The notes under the pieces are model-generated. The model was not told the DNA's origin. It did not search any database and saw only the letters and a list, made by a program, of their open reading frames with translations. The position numbers and the translations under genes were made by a program. Of a stretch of DNA of 19,724 nt, positions 13,738-19,724 are shown piece by piece (the stretch's first letter is position 1; each line of letters begins with the position of its first letter). This DNA comes from Candidatus Neomicrothrix sp. UBA4742 (GTDB lineage: Bacteria; Actinomycetota; Acidimicrobiia; Acidimicrobiales; Acidimicrobilacustridaceae): assembly GCA_002403895.1 (NCBI GenBank), contig DHIQ01000208.1:6199-25922 (forward strand), read 5' to 3'.

Positions 13738-14862
13738 CACGCCGCCGAGAGCCTCCTGCATCGCCTCCGCGGCCGCCTGCTGCATCGAGGGAAGCACGCT
13801 CGCGTAGACGTCCATCGTGAAGCCGACGCTGGCGTGCCCGAGGGCCTCGGAGACGACCTTCGGGTGCACCCTGCCGCTGGCGAGCAGCGTCGTCGCGAAT
13901 GCGTGCCGGAGGTCGTGCAATCGAACCTCAGGGCACCCGGTTGCAATGGCGAGACTGTGGAAGACGTGCGAGAAGTGGCCCGGATCCAATGGCCGCCCGT
14001 CGCCCCGATCGAATACGAGGCCGCGGTCGGTCCACCCGGGTCCCGCCAGCAGCCGGCGCTCCGCCTGCTCGGCGCGGTGCTCCTTGAGGATCGCGACAGC
14101 GAAGGGCGGAAGCATCACCGTGCGGCGTGACCGATCGGTCTTCGGGTCCACCAGCGCCAGCTCGCCGGCGATCCTCTGCAGGGTCGCGTTGACCCGGACC
14201 AGGCCCCCTTCGAGGTCGACGTCCCGCCACGCCAGACCGAGCACTTCCCCTCGGCGCATCCCGGTCGACGCGGCCAGGACGAGCGGGGCATGGAAGACGC
14301 CGCCCTCGGCGGCCACCAGGACCCGGCCCACAGTGGCGGCGTCGGGGATGGTGAGGACCGGGCGGCCCGGGCGGGGCGGACTCACGGCGGCGGCGGGATT
14401 GACGGCGAGCACCTGCCACTTGACGCCCTGCTTGAGCAGCTCGCTGAGGACCCGATAGGCCTGGACGATGCTTCGAGCAGCCATCCCCTCGCCCGCCATC
14501 CCGTCGATGACCACCTGGACGTGCGCGGGCCGGAGCTTCGCGAGGCGCACCCCGCCGATCCGCGGGATGACGTGGTCCCGGAGAAGTTGCGCGTAGCGCT
14601 CGTGGGTCCTCGGGCGGATGCGGCTTCCCATGGTGGTGAGCCATCGCCCCGAGAGGCCGCTCACGGTGAGCCGCTGCGGATCGGCCAGCAGGCCGAGGTC
14701 GTTGTCTCGGCGCACCCGGTTCAGCTCGGTGCGAAACTCCCGCCACGTCGGGGCGGTCACGCGGACCTGACGCCGGCCCCCGTCCGGGTCGGTGACCCAT
14801 AGGCGGGTCGTGTAGCCCCGCCGGCCTGGCCTGACGTAGTCCTTGGCCCTCAACTCGCTCAT
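13723..14862 (-). CDS. Tyrosine recombinase/integrase
   Basis: A 379-aa site-specific recombinase. Residues 1-60 resemble an arm-site binding domain (RGYTTRLWVTDPDGGRRQVRV). About 65-165 is the SAM-like core-binding domain (RTHERYAQLLRDHVIPRIG). About 170-379 is the catalytic domain with all expected residues: Arg203 (TGMRRGEVLGL), Lys241 (DPKTDRS), His316 and Arg319 (HDLRH), His343 (LGHASVGFT) and the nucleophile Tyr353 (MDVYASV). It should integrate and, with an excisionase, excise the element at the tRNA-Leu 3' end. The start ATG overlaps the preceding gene's stop (ATGA), so the two are co-transcribed. The C-terminal codons run into the repeat cluster next to the tRNA, a compact arrangement that suggests an intact left end. 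Confidence 0.96.
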   Translation of the reverse strand: MSELRAKDYVRPGRRGYTTRLWVTDPDGGRRQVRVTAPTWREFRTELNRVRRDNDLGLLADPQRLTVSGLSGRWLTTMGSRIRPRTHERYAQLLRDHVIPRIGGVRLAKLRPAHVQVVIDGMAGEGMAARSIVQAYRVLSELLKQGVKWQVLAVNPAAAVSPPRPGRPVLTIPDAATVGRVLVAAEGGVFHAPLVLAASTGMRRGEVLGLAWRDVDLEGGLVRVNATLQRIAGELALVDPKTDRSRRTVMLPPFAVAILKEHRAEQAERRLLAGPGWTDRGLVFDRGDGRPLDPGHFSHVFHSLAIATGCPEVRLHDLRHAFATTLLASGRVHPKVVSEALGHASVGFTMDVYASVLPSMQQAAAEAMQEALGGVVTNL

Positions 14863-15590
14863 GGCTTCCCCTTTGCTCTGCGCCGCCCGGGCTTGGGTGG
14901 CATCGGTAGGTTGGGGCCGGGCTCGGCCCCGGCACGCCCCGGTGAACCTGGGCTAAGAAAGCCCCGCACCCGGGCTTCGTGCACGTCGTCACGAACCCTC
15001 TCCGGCCGAACACCGCGCTCCGCTGCAAGCTCCCGGAGGATCCCACGGCCGATCCCTCGGCCTGACAGCCGGAGGTAGTCGAGCGCGACTTGCTGGTAGT
15101 ACTCGTCTCCGCGTCCCCGTCGCTTGGCTGCGGCAGCCTTTCCCTCGGTGCCCCGGGCTGCCATCGCCTCGCGAACGGCGGTGTCGTGGAAGAGAGGCTT
15201 ACCGCCGGGAAGCTCACCGCGAGCGAACCAGTCCGGGATATCGAGGAGCTTTGCCCTTCCCTCGGCGAGGAATCGTCCGACGGGGATGCTGCGGAGAACC
15301 GAACTCGTCACGCCCGCTTCCGGCACGCCAGCCTCCGGCTCTAGCAACAGGTCGCGAATGACGAGGCGCTCGTTCACGACGGCTAAGTAGCCCTTGGCCG
15401 ACCAATCACCGGCCGGGGAGACCCACCTGAAGCCGAGGACTGCTCCCGCCATCGCGGCGCCAGGTCCCCAGGCGAAGATCACGCGATCGTAATCGTCGGG
15501 CGGTGGCGGCGCGCGAAACTGGGGCGGCCCCGGCCGGTAGCCCTGGTCTGCCGAACCGTGCTGCTTCCGGGTCGTTGCCCTGGGTGTCAT
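14859..15590 (-). CDS. Element-encoded protein with probable C-terminal HTH, co-transcribed with integrase
   Basis: A 243-aa protein of no firmly known function. The N-terminus (to about 40) is low-complexity and proline-rich. A globular middle (about 40-150) contains SAKGYLAVVNERLVIRDLLLEP. The C-terminal segment DEYYQQVALDYLRLSGRGIGRGILRELAAERGVRPERVRDDVHEARVRGFLSPGSPGRAG (split here only by description) resembles the HTH seen in actinobacterial element proteins, in which a helix pair is followed by ARxRGFLSP. DNA binding, perhaps control of integrase or of recombination, is inferred. ATG at 15590 was chosen because a TTGACA promoter ends 9 bases upstream; earlier in-frame starts (15644, 15695) would lie upstream of that promoter. 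The tail PKPGRRRAKGKP is strongly basic. Confidence 0.72.
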   Translation of the reverse strand: MTPRATTRKQHGSADQGYRPGPPQFRAPPPPDDYDRVIFAWGPGAAMAGAVLGFRWVSPAGDWSAKGYLAVVNERLVIRDLLLEPEAGVPEAGVTSSVLRSIPVGRFLAEGRAKLLDIPDWFARGELPGGKPLFHDTAVREAMAARGTEGKAAAAKRRGRGDEYYQQVALDYLRLSGRGIGRGILRELAAERGVRPERVRDDVHEARVRGFLSPGSPGRAGAEPGPNLPMPPKPGRRRAKGKP

Positions 15591-15599
15591 GCCAGGCGA

Positions 15600-15629
15600 A
15601 GCGTAAACCCATTCGCGACATTGTGTCAA
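15600..15629 (-). promoter_or_regulatory. Promoter of the integrase operon, probably giving a leaderless mRNA
   Basis: On the - strand: -35 TTGACA (15624-15629, a perfect consensus), 18-bp spacer, -10 TACGCT (15600-15605). The first base of the ATG is 9 bases past the -10, so transcription should begin at or within a few bases of the start codon. No ribosome binding site is present, which fits leaderless translation. Confidence 0.62.
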
Positions 15630-15665
15630 CGGTTCGCGGACCATCGAAAGAAAAAGCGTTGATTC

Positions 15666-15700
15666 GCCGAGCGCCCGCAACAAATGTTGTCGCACTCGGC
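15666..15700. promoter_or_regulatory. Nested dyad between divergent integrase and XRE operons (candidate operator)
   Basis: The inner inverted repeat is CAACA-AA-TGTTG (15678-15689). The outer arms are GCCGAG (15666-15671) and CTCGGC (15695-15700), almost co-centred. The dyad lies in the only regulatory gap between two divergent transcription units, 24 bases before the XRE start. Binding by the XRE protein is inferred. Confidence 0.5.
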
Positions 15701-15723
15701 AACGCTATGCCAAGCTTTGAAAC

Positions 15724-15960
15724 ATGACCGCGACCGAGCAGATACTGCGCAGGGTGCGAACGAGGCGGCAGCTCCCCTCACCGGCTCGAAGGCGGTTGAT
15801 CCGAGAGGCCGCCGGTGCCTCTGCCTCGGAGGTCGCGGCAGCTCTCGGGGTGAGCCGGATGGCAGTCGTCCACTGGGAGCGAGGCAGCAGAAACCCCGAC
15901 GCAAAGCACGCGGGGCCGTACCTGCGGCTCCTCCGGCGTCTTGAGGAGGCGAGCCGATGA
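15724..15960 (+). CDS. Small XRE-family helix-turn-helix regulator
   Basis: A 78-aa protein that is essentially one HTH. ARRRLIREAAGASASEVAAALGVSRMAVVHWERGSRNPDAKHAGPYLRLLRRL contains the typical helix 2-3 pair (SASEVAAALGVSRMAVVHWERG, about residues 33-54) of Cro/CI-type repressors. It is the first gene of the + strand element operon and lies opposite the integrase operon across a 130-bp gap holding a nested dyad, which is the arrangement of an element immunity or maintenance switch. No Shine-Dalgarno sequence is visible before the ATG, so it may also be leaderless or weakly translated. Its stop overlaps the next start (ATGA). Confidence 0.85.
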   Translation: MTATEQILRRVRTRRQLPSPARRRLIREAAGASASEVAAALGVSRMAVVHWERGSRNPDAKHAGPYLRLLRRLEEASR

Positions 15961-16187
15961 CCGCGGCCCTGCCGCTGCTCGTGTCGGTGCGCCAGGCTGC
16001 CGAGCAGCTCGGCTACCCCCGCGACCGCCTGTACGAAGCGATTGCCGAAGGCCGCTTGCCGGCTCTGCACGTCGGACGTTCGCTGAAAGTCCCGCGGGAC
16101 CGGCTGGCCGAGTTCATCGACCGCGAGCTCGCCCGTCAGGCAGAGGCCGGCGGCCGGCTCCGCCCCGTCGCTCGCGGTGGACCATGA
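15957..16187 (+). CDS. Excisionase-like (AlpA/HTH_17) DNA-binding protein
   Basis: A 76-aa MerR-like winged helix of the excisionase type. LVSVRQAAEQLGYPRDRLYEAIAEGRLPALHVGRSLKVPRDRLAEFIDREL (8-58) follows the family pattern: a HTH that reads the site, then the LPAxxVGR turn, then the RxxLxEFI helix. Such proteins bend DNA at attachment sites and direct integrase toward excision, or act as small activators. Start and stop overlap neighbours as ATGA on both sides, so it is translated with the XRE regulator and the next gene. Xis is the most likely role given an integrase 1 kb away; a regulator role is the alternative. Confidence 0.82.
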   Translation: MTAALPLLVSVRQAAEQLGYPRDRLYEAIAEGRLPALHVGRSLKVPRDRLAEFIDRELARQAEAGGRLRPVARGGP

Positions 16188-16696
16188 CCCCCGGGACAAG
16201 ACTGAGCCCCCGGTTTCCCAGGAGCCCAGAAGATGATCACCGCCCAGATGATCACCTGGATTCTACCGCCACGTCGGCCCGGCGTGTCGCCGCCATCCTT
16301 GACGCTGCACCGCTTCCCGAAGAACGCGGCATGCCGTCATGCATCCTCGAAGTTCGCCGGATCCAGAGCGCCGTCGTGGCCACCCTCGAAGCCAACCTCG
16401 AAGCCAATGACGAGGCTCGGCTCCTCGATGGACTCGCCCGCCAGGCCGCCCGGGCCCAGCTCCCGCAGATGGCGTTGGCCTCCATCGTGTACGAGCTCCG
16501 TCGACCCGAACCGCCGGGCCCGGCGCCGACCTCGTGGCAGGCCCTTCGCCAGCTCCACCATGCCGGCTACCTGCTCTGCCCGGCCTGCCGGCGAGACGTC
16601 CCCAGCCCGGCCCTGATCGACCGTCTCGAAGCTCGTCACCGCGAGGCCGAGCGCGAGGCCATCCGCTTCTGCACCGTCTTCGAGGAGGTGGCCTGA
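16184..16696 (+). CDS. Element protein of unknown function with small internal tandem duplications
   Basis: A 170-aa protein I do not recognise. The first 45 residues are polar and low-complexity. The rest is predicted helical with a Cys pair CPAC (132-135) after HHAGYLL, and a charged C-terminal helix (LEARHREAEREAIRF). Two small in-frame repeats are visible in the DNA: AGATGATCACC twice at 15-bp spacing (16231-16256), encoding DDH-RP-DDH, and a 12-bp tandem unit beginning CTCGAAGCCAA (16385-16408), encoding LEAN-LEAN. ATG at 16184 overlaps the previous stop (ATGA), and the stop shares one base with the next ATG, so it is certainly part of the coupled cassette. Position before the replication genes is the only functional clue. 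Confidence 0.75.
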   Translation: MTPGTRLSPRFPRSPEDDHRPDDHLDSTATSARRVAAILDAAPLPEERGMPSCILEVRRIQSAVVATLEANLEANDEARLLDGLARQAARAQLPQMALASIVYELRRPEPPGPAPTSWQALRQLHHAGYLLCPACRRDVPSPALIDRLEARHREAEREAIRFCTVFEEVA

Positions 16697-17109
16697 TGCC
16701 CGGGGATGACTTCCTGCGAGACGTGGTGCAGGTCGAGAAGGTCACCCGCGACCTCCCGGTGCGTCCCTCCACGATGGTGCTGGAGGACCCGATCCTGGTA
16801 CCTGAGTCTGCGGCGTTCCACGGGCTGCCCGGGGAGGTGGCCCGGACCCTCGCCGGCCATTCCGAAGCAGATCCCGCCGCCCTGGTCGTCGGGTTCCTGG
16901 CCGAGTTCGGCGCGATGGTCGGGCCGGTGGCCGAGGCACGGGTGGGGTTCGCGCACCATCCGCCCGCGCTGTTCTTCGCCTTCGTCGGCCGGACGAGCCG
17001 GTCGCGGAAGGGGACGGCCACCACGGATAAGGCCCTGGAACGCCTGCGCGCCCGGGACGAGACCGCCCGAGCCGCCCGCGCACGGTGGGAGGAGGTGGCC
17101 TCGTGGTGA
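16696..17109 (+). CDS. Truncated DUF3987-like protein (helicase N-terminal region)
   Basis: A 137-aa protein. Residues about 45-105 (HGLPGEVARTLAGHSEADPAALVVGFLAEFGAMVGPVAEARV, then HHPPALFFAFVGRTSRSRKGTATT) resemble the start of the DUF3987-type ATPase module of phage and integrative-element replication proteins, in which a G-x-x-x-x-x-RKG-[TS] loop is the nucleotide-binding entry. Only this entry is present: the rest of the ATPase is missing, and the gene stops about 20 residues later after a charged helix. GTGA overlap with the D5-type helicase that follows indicates coupled translation. It may be a relic of an older replication gene or a small partner of the helicase. The similarity is from memory and needs a profile search. 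Confidence 0.68.
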   Translation: MPGDDFLRDVVQVEKVTRDLPVRPSTMVLEDPILVPESAAFHGLPGEVARTLAGHSEADPAALVVGFLAEFGAMVGPVAEARVGFAHHPPALFFAFVGRTSRSRKGTATTDKALERLRARDETARAARARWEEVASW

Positions 17110-18893
17110 CCGAGGGCGAGAAGTTCTTGGCCCACCTCCGGGCAGTTCCCGACGAGTCCCGGGTCGGTGGTGGTGATCCGCCCGAGCTGATCGTTCCTCC
17201 ACCGTCGAATCCGCTGGCCGTGGTCGAAAGGTTCCTGACGGACCACCACACGGCCGGCACGGAGGTCCTGATCCGGCACCACCGCAACACCTTCCACCGC
17301 TACACCGGGTCGTCCTGGCCGGAGGCGGAAGACCGGCGGCTGATGTCGGACCTTTACCGGTGGCTCAAGCCGGCGAAGTATTGGAAGAAGGCCGGCGAGA
17401 CGCTCGACGAGCTGGTGGACTTCGCACCGACCCGCCACAAGATGGCCGACCTCATCGACGCGCTGAAGGCCCTGACCCACCTGGACGCATCGGAGACGCC
17501 GCCCTTGTGGCTGACCGATGCGACGTGGCCGGCCGAGCAGGTGGTCCCGGTGCGAAACGGGCTGCTCCACGTTCCGACCCGGGAGCTGATCCCCCACACG
17601 CCCACCTACTTCTCGCCGCACGTCCTGCCGTTCGACTTCGACCCTGCGGCGTCCCCGCCGGCCCGGTGGATGCGGTTCCTCGATGAGCTGTGGGACGAGG
17701 ACGAGGAATCGAAGCGGTGCGTGGCCGAGCTCATGGGCTACGTCCTGGCCGGCGGGACCTCGCTGCAGAAGATCACGATGATCGTCGGGCCGAAGCGATC
17801 AGGGAAGGGGACCATCGGCCGGGTGCTGACCGGGCTCCTGGGCGCCCACAACGTCGCCGCTCCCACCCTGGCCGGACTCACCACGAACTTCGGCCTGTCG
17901 CCCCTGATCGGCAAGCCCCTGGCCCTGATCTCCGACGCCCGGTTGGGGTCCCGGGCTGACGGGACGATCGCGGTGGAACGCCTGCTCTCGATCAGCGGCG
18001 AGGACTCGATCACCATCGACAGGAAGTACCGGGACCCTTGGACGGGACGCCTCCCCACGAGATTCGTGGTCCTCACCAACGAACTCCCGCGGTTCACAGA
18101 CTCGTCCGGAGCCCTGGCCAGCCGGTTCGTGATCCTGCTCCTCACCAAGACGTTCTACGGCCGCGAGGACCCCGCCCTGACCTCCGAACTGCTGGACGGG
18201 GCCACGGGGATCTTCAACTGGGCGCTCGATGGCCTGGACCGGCTGATGCTCCGGGGTTACTTCGAGCCGCCCCAATCAACGCGGGCGGCGATGCGCCAGC
18301 TCGAAGACCTGTCCTCGCCCGTCGGTGCGTTCGTGCGTGACCGGTGCCAGGTGGGGGCGGCGCTGGAGGTGGACAAGGACACCCTGTTCGAGGCGTGGAA
18401 GGACTGGTGCCACGACGAGGGCCGGGACAAGGCGGGGACGAAGGCGGTGATGATGCGGGACCTCCGGGCAGCCGTGCCCGGCCTCACCCTGCGCCGTCAT
18501 CGGGCCGGCGCGGGGCGTGATCGTGTCGTTCAAGGGATCACGCTCGCGGGTCCCGAAATACTGGACAAACAATGGGAAACATCCCGGCCCATCCCGGCCC
18601 ACCCCGATCTGGGCCGGGGTCCGGTCCCGGGTGGCCAGTCGGAAAACCGCAGGTCAGGGGCCGTGGGCCGGGATGGGCCGGGGTCTTCTGCACTGTATCC
18701 CCAGACTGAGAACGCGGACCCACCGGAGGACGGCAAGGCCACCGACATCGCCACCGAGATCGACCGGCTATCCCGCCGCGGGAACAACGCCCACCAGATC
18801 GCCCGCGCCTTGAACGCCTGGGACCTCAAGGACCCCGGAGGCCACGCCTGGACGGCCGCGAAGATCGAGCCTTTCCTGGAGGTGGTGGGGTGA
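17106..18893 (+). CDS. D5/P4-type primase-helicase (SF3 ATPase) of the element
   Basis: A 595-aa replication protein. A D5_N-type region (about 40-190: NTFHRYTGSSWPEAEDRRL, VPVRNGLLHVPTRELIPHTP, YFSPHVLPFDFDP) precedes an SF3 helicase core. Walker A is GPKRSGKGT (228-236), Walker B is PLALISDAR (about 272-279), the motif C/sensor Asn is in VVLTNELPRF (about 322-330), and the arginine finger lies in ALASRFVIL. A C-terminal domain (about 395-480) is followed by a Pro/Gly-rich linker (490-545) and a short conserved-looking end (IATEIDRLSRRGNNAHQIARALN). No catalytic primase domain is seen N-terminally, so it may be helicase only. GTG at 17106 is chosen for its GTGA overlap and GGGAGGAGG upstream; GTG at 17103 is equally possible. 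It probably unwinds the element's origin; candidate iterons lie inside its linker-coding part. Confidence 0.9.
   Translation: MTEGEKFLAHLRAVPDESRVGGGDPPELIVPPPSNPLAVVERFLTDHHTAGTEVLIRHHRNTFHRYTGSSWPEAEDRRLMSDLYRWLKPAKYWKKAGETLDELVDFAPTRHKMADLIDALKALTHLDASETPPLWLTDATWPAEQVVPVRNGLLHVPTRELIPHTPTYFSPHVLPFDFDPAASPPARWMRFLDELWDEDEESKRCVAELMGYVLAGGTSLQKITMIVGPKRSGKGTIGRVLTGLLGAHNVAAPTLAGLTTNFGLSPLIGKPLALISDARLGSRADGTIAVERLLSISGEDSITIDRKYRDPWTGRLPTRFVVLTNELPRFTDSSGALASRFVILLLTKTFYGREDPALTSELLDGATGIFNWALDGLDRLMLRGYFEPPQSTRAAMRQLEDLSSPVGAFVRDRCQVGAALEVDKDTLFEAWKDWCHDEGRDKAGTKAVMMRDLRAAVPGLTLRRHRAGAGRDRVVQGITLAGPEILDKQWETSRPIPAHPDLGRGPVPGGQSENRRSGAVGRDGPGSSALYPQTENADPPEDGKATDIATEIDRLSRRGNNAHQIARALNAWDLKDPGGHAWTAAKIEPFLEVVG
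18581..18684. repeat. Five copies of a 10-bp repeat GGGCCGGG(A/G)T forming a 20-bp perfect inverted repeat; candidate origin
   Basis: On the - strand, two exact tandem copies (18581-18590 and 18591-18600). On the + strand, one at 18611-18620 and two tandem at 18665-18674 and 18675-18684. As a result 18583-18602 and 18663-18682 are perfect 20-bp inverted repeats with a 60-base gap. All lie inside the helicase gene's linker. Iteron-like arrays in or beside the replication gene are usual for P4-type elements; origin function here is inference. Confidence 0.6.
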
Positions 18894-18913
18894 TTCCCGC
18901 CGCGATGGTCTCT

Positions 18914-19252
18914 TCAGCTCGCGAGGTCGCCGCGCGGGGGCTGACGACTCGCCGCCCTCCTCCGCCGCTTGTTCTCGGCCGCGCACGTCTTGCAGTATCG
19001 GGTCCCGTTGGGGCGGGTACGCGTGTTGGCCTCGTCGAACGGATGGCCCCGTGGGCACTCGGTCGGCCGGCTCCTCGTCTTGGGGTACCGCGTGGGCTTC
19101 CGGCCTGCCCGCCGCACGGCGGCGACGCACCGGTCGAACAGCGCCTCAGACGCCTGGGACGTGTCGACGGCCTCTTCGAGGATGCCGGCGAGGACGCGGT
19201 CGCCCAGCTCCAGCTCCAGCGACCTCAGCACGCTCATCTGGGCGGCTCGCAT
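18914..19252 (-). CDS. Small zinc-ribbon protein of unknown function
   Basis: A 112-aa protein on the opposite strand to the replication cassette. Its C-terminal half has a clear zinc-binding pattern: CPRGHPFDEANTRTRPNGTRYCKTC, with Cys66, His70, Cys87 and Cys90 as ligands. This ribbon is common in actinophage and element proteins, where it often precedes an HNH nuclease; no nuclease domain follows here. The N-terminal half is helical (LRSLELELGDRVLAGILEEAVD). The tail is Arg-rich (KRRRRAASRQPPRG), so nucleic acid binding is plausible. Start chosen at 19252, with GAGGTGCCG just before the ATG; ATG 19237 and TTG 19270 are alternatives. It converges with the helicase, leaving a 20-base gap. Confidence 0.7.
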   Translation of the reverse strand: MRAAQMSVLRSLELELGDRVLAGILEEAVDTSQASEALFDRCVAAVRRAGRKPTRYPKTRSRPTECPRGHPFDEANTRTRPNGTRYCKTCAAENKRRRRAASRQPPRGDLAS

Positions 19253-19314
19253 CGGCACCTCAGCCCTCAACGAACTTCGCTACTCCGCCACTGTAGAACG
19301 GGAACGGCGACCTG

Positions 19315-19548
19315 ATGCGCGAGTCGGCAGAGGTCAAGGGTCGCCGCTACCTCACCGAAGGCCGCCTAACCCTGCGCCACGTCGGGGTCGATGGGGTCGC
19401 CGCCGTCGTCCGAGGCGATGGGGCCTGGCACCGGGCGGGCTATATGGGCGGGCACTGGTACTGCACCTGTCCCGCGCTCTCGGCGAACTGCTCGCACCTC
19501 GTCGCCCTCCGTCTCGTCACCGTGGCCCCGACCAAGGCGGGAGCATGA
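19315..19548 (+). CDS. Miniature SWIM zinc-finger protein
   Basis: A 77-aa protein consisting of little more than a SWIM finger. WHRAGYMGGHWYCTCPALSANCSHLVALRLV gives the CxC-x(6)-CxH pattern with Cys50, Cys52, Cys59 and His61, preceded by beta-strands (TLRHVGVDGVAAVVRGDGAWHR). In larger proteins SWIM domains sit beside SNF2 helicases or transposases and bind DNA or proteins; here the finger stands alone. The ATG start follows GGGAACGG. The stop overlaps the next gene's start (ATGA), which argues that both are real. It lies in the cargo part of the integrative element, divergent from the zinc-ribbon gene. Function is unknown. Confidence 0.8.
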   Translation: MRESAEVKGRRYLTEGRLTLRHVGVDGVAAVVRGDGAWHRAGYMGGHWYCTCPALSANCSHLVALRLVTVAPTKAGA

Positions 19549-19724
19549 AAGCGACGTGCGGGTGCCCCGAGGCGTTCCAGTGGTCCCATGGCGAGCCGGC
19601 AGGTCCGGGCTGGCCCATCGCTTCGGGGCGGTGCTACTGGCACAGCAAGGCGGCAGAGATGGCCAACGGTGGCCTTCCCGTCGCGGAGCACGTTCCCCAA
19701 GTGCTCGACCAGATCCTTGCGGCG
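19545..19724 (+). CDS. Partial small protein with Cys/His motifs, cut by window end
   Basis: An open frame from ATG 19545 to the last base (60 codons, no stop). It begins MKATCGCPEAFQWSHGEPAGPGWPIASG and continues RCYWHSKAAEMANGGLPVAEHVPQVLDQILAA. Cys5, Cys7, Cys29 and the nearby His residues could form a small metal site, though the spacing matches no family I know. ATGA overlap with the SWIM gene and the lack of any stop in a GC-rich stretch support coding. It is probably another small element protein of unknown function. Confidence 0.62.
   Translation, partial: MKATCGCPEAFQWSHGEPAGPGWPIASGRCYWHSKAAEMANGGLPVAEHVPQVLDQILAA

Noticed and set aside
18581..18684. The decamer array considered as a CRISPR-like repeat.
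   Set aside because: Units are 10 bp, tandem and in both orientations, with no regular spacers and no cas genes nearby.

Overview
The window is high-GC DNA with the codon use and gene families of an actinobacterium (Actinomycetota). Supporting signs are GTG starts, a PadR/ABC efflux cassette, a LuxR regulator next to a BBE-type FAD oxidase, and a tRNA-Leu with no encoded CCA. The exact lineage cannot be named from sequence alone, and an uncultured soil or thermophile-type lineage is possible.

Region 1 (1-5535) is respiratory. It opens with the 3' end of a Rieske [2Fe-2S] protein and a convergent cupredoxin lipoprotein. A tightly packed + strand operon follows: a small two-helix membrane protein, a 616-aa GltD-like FAD/NAD(P)H oxidoreductase with N- and C-terminal iron-sulfur modules, a split cytochrome b (b6-like and subunit-IV-like), a Tat-type Rieske protein and a membrane-anchored cytochrome c. 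Together they look like a b6-type quinol:cytochrome c oxidoreductase with an added NAD(P)H/ferredoxin-type electron-input or electron-output subunit. The periplasmic cupredoxin could be an electron acceptor.

Region 2 (5595-9482) is a - strand PadR - ABC ATPase - FtsX/MacB-type permease operon linked by ATGA overlaps. Its promoter is clearly readable and carries an embedded palindromic operator.

Region 3 (9593-13501) is a decaying regulatory locus. A TPR/LuxR-type regulator carries two single-base deletions and an amber codon. It is followed by two palindromes sharing GAATTGC, an intact GNAT acetyltransferase, and a BBE-type FAD oxidase interrupted by one in-frame amber codon.

Region 4 (13573-19724, running off the end) is an integrative element inserted next to tRNA-Leu(UAG). 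A tyrosine integrase and a probable DNA-binding partner are transcribed toward the tRNA from a TTGACA-type promoter. Divergent from them is a translationally coupled cassette: XRE regulator, excisionase-like HTH protein, an unknown protein, a truncated DUF3987-like protein and a D5/P4-type primase-helicase. The helicase gene contains five copies of a 10-bp repeat that could be the element's replication origin. Cargo of unknown role follows: a zinc-ribbon protein, a tiny SWIM zinc-finger protein and a further Cys-containing ORF cut by the window end. The far attachment site lies outside the window.
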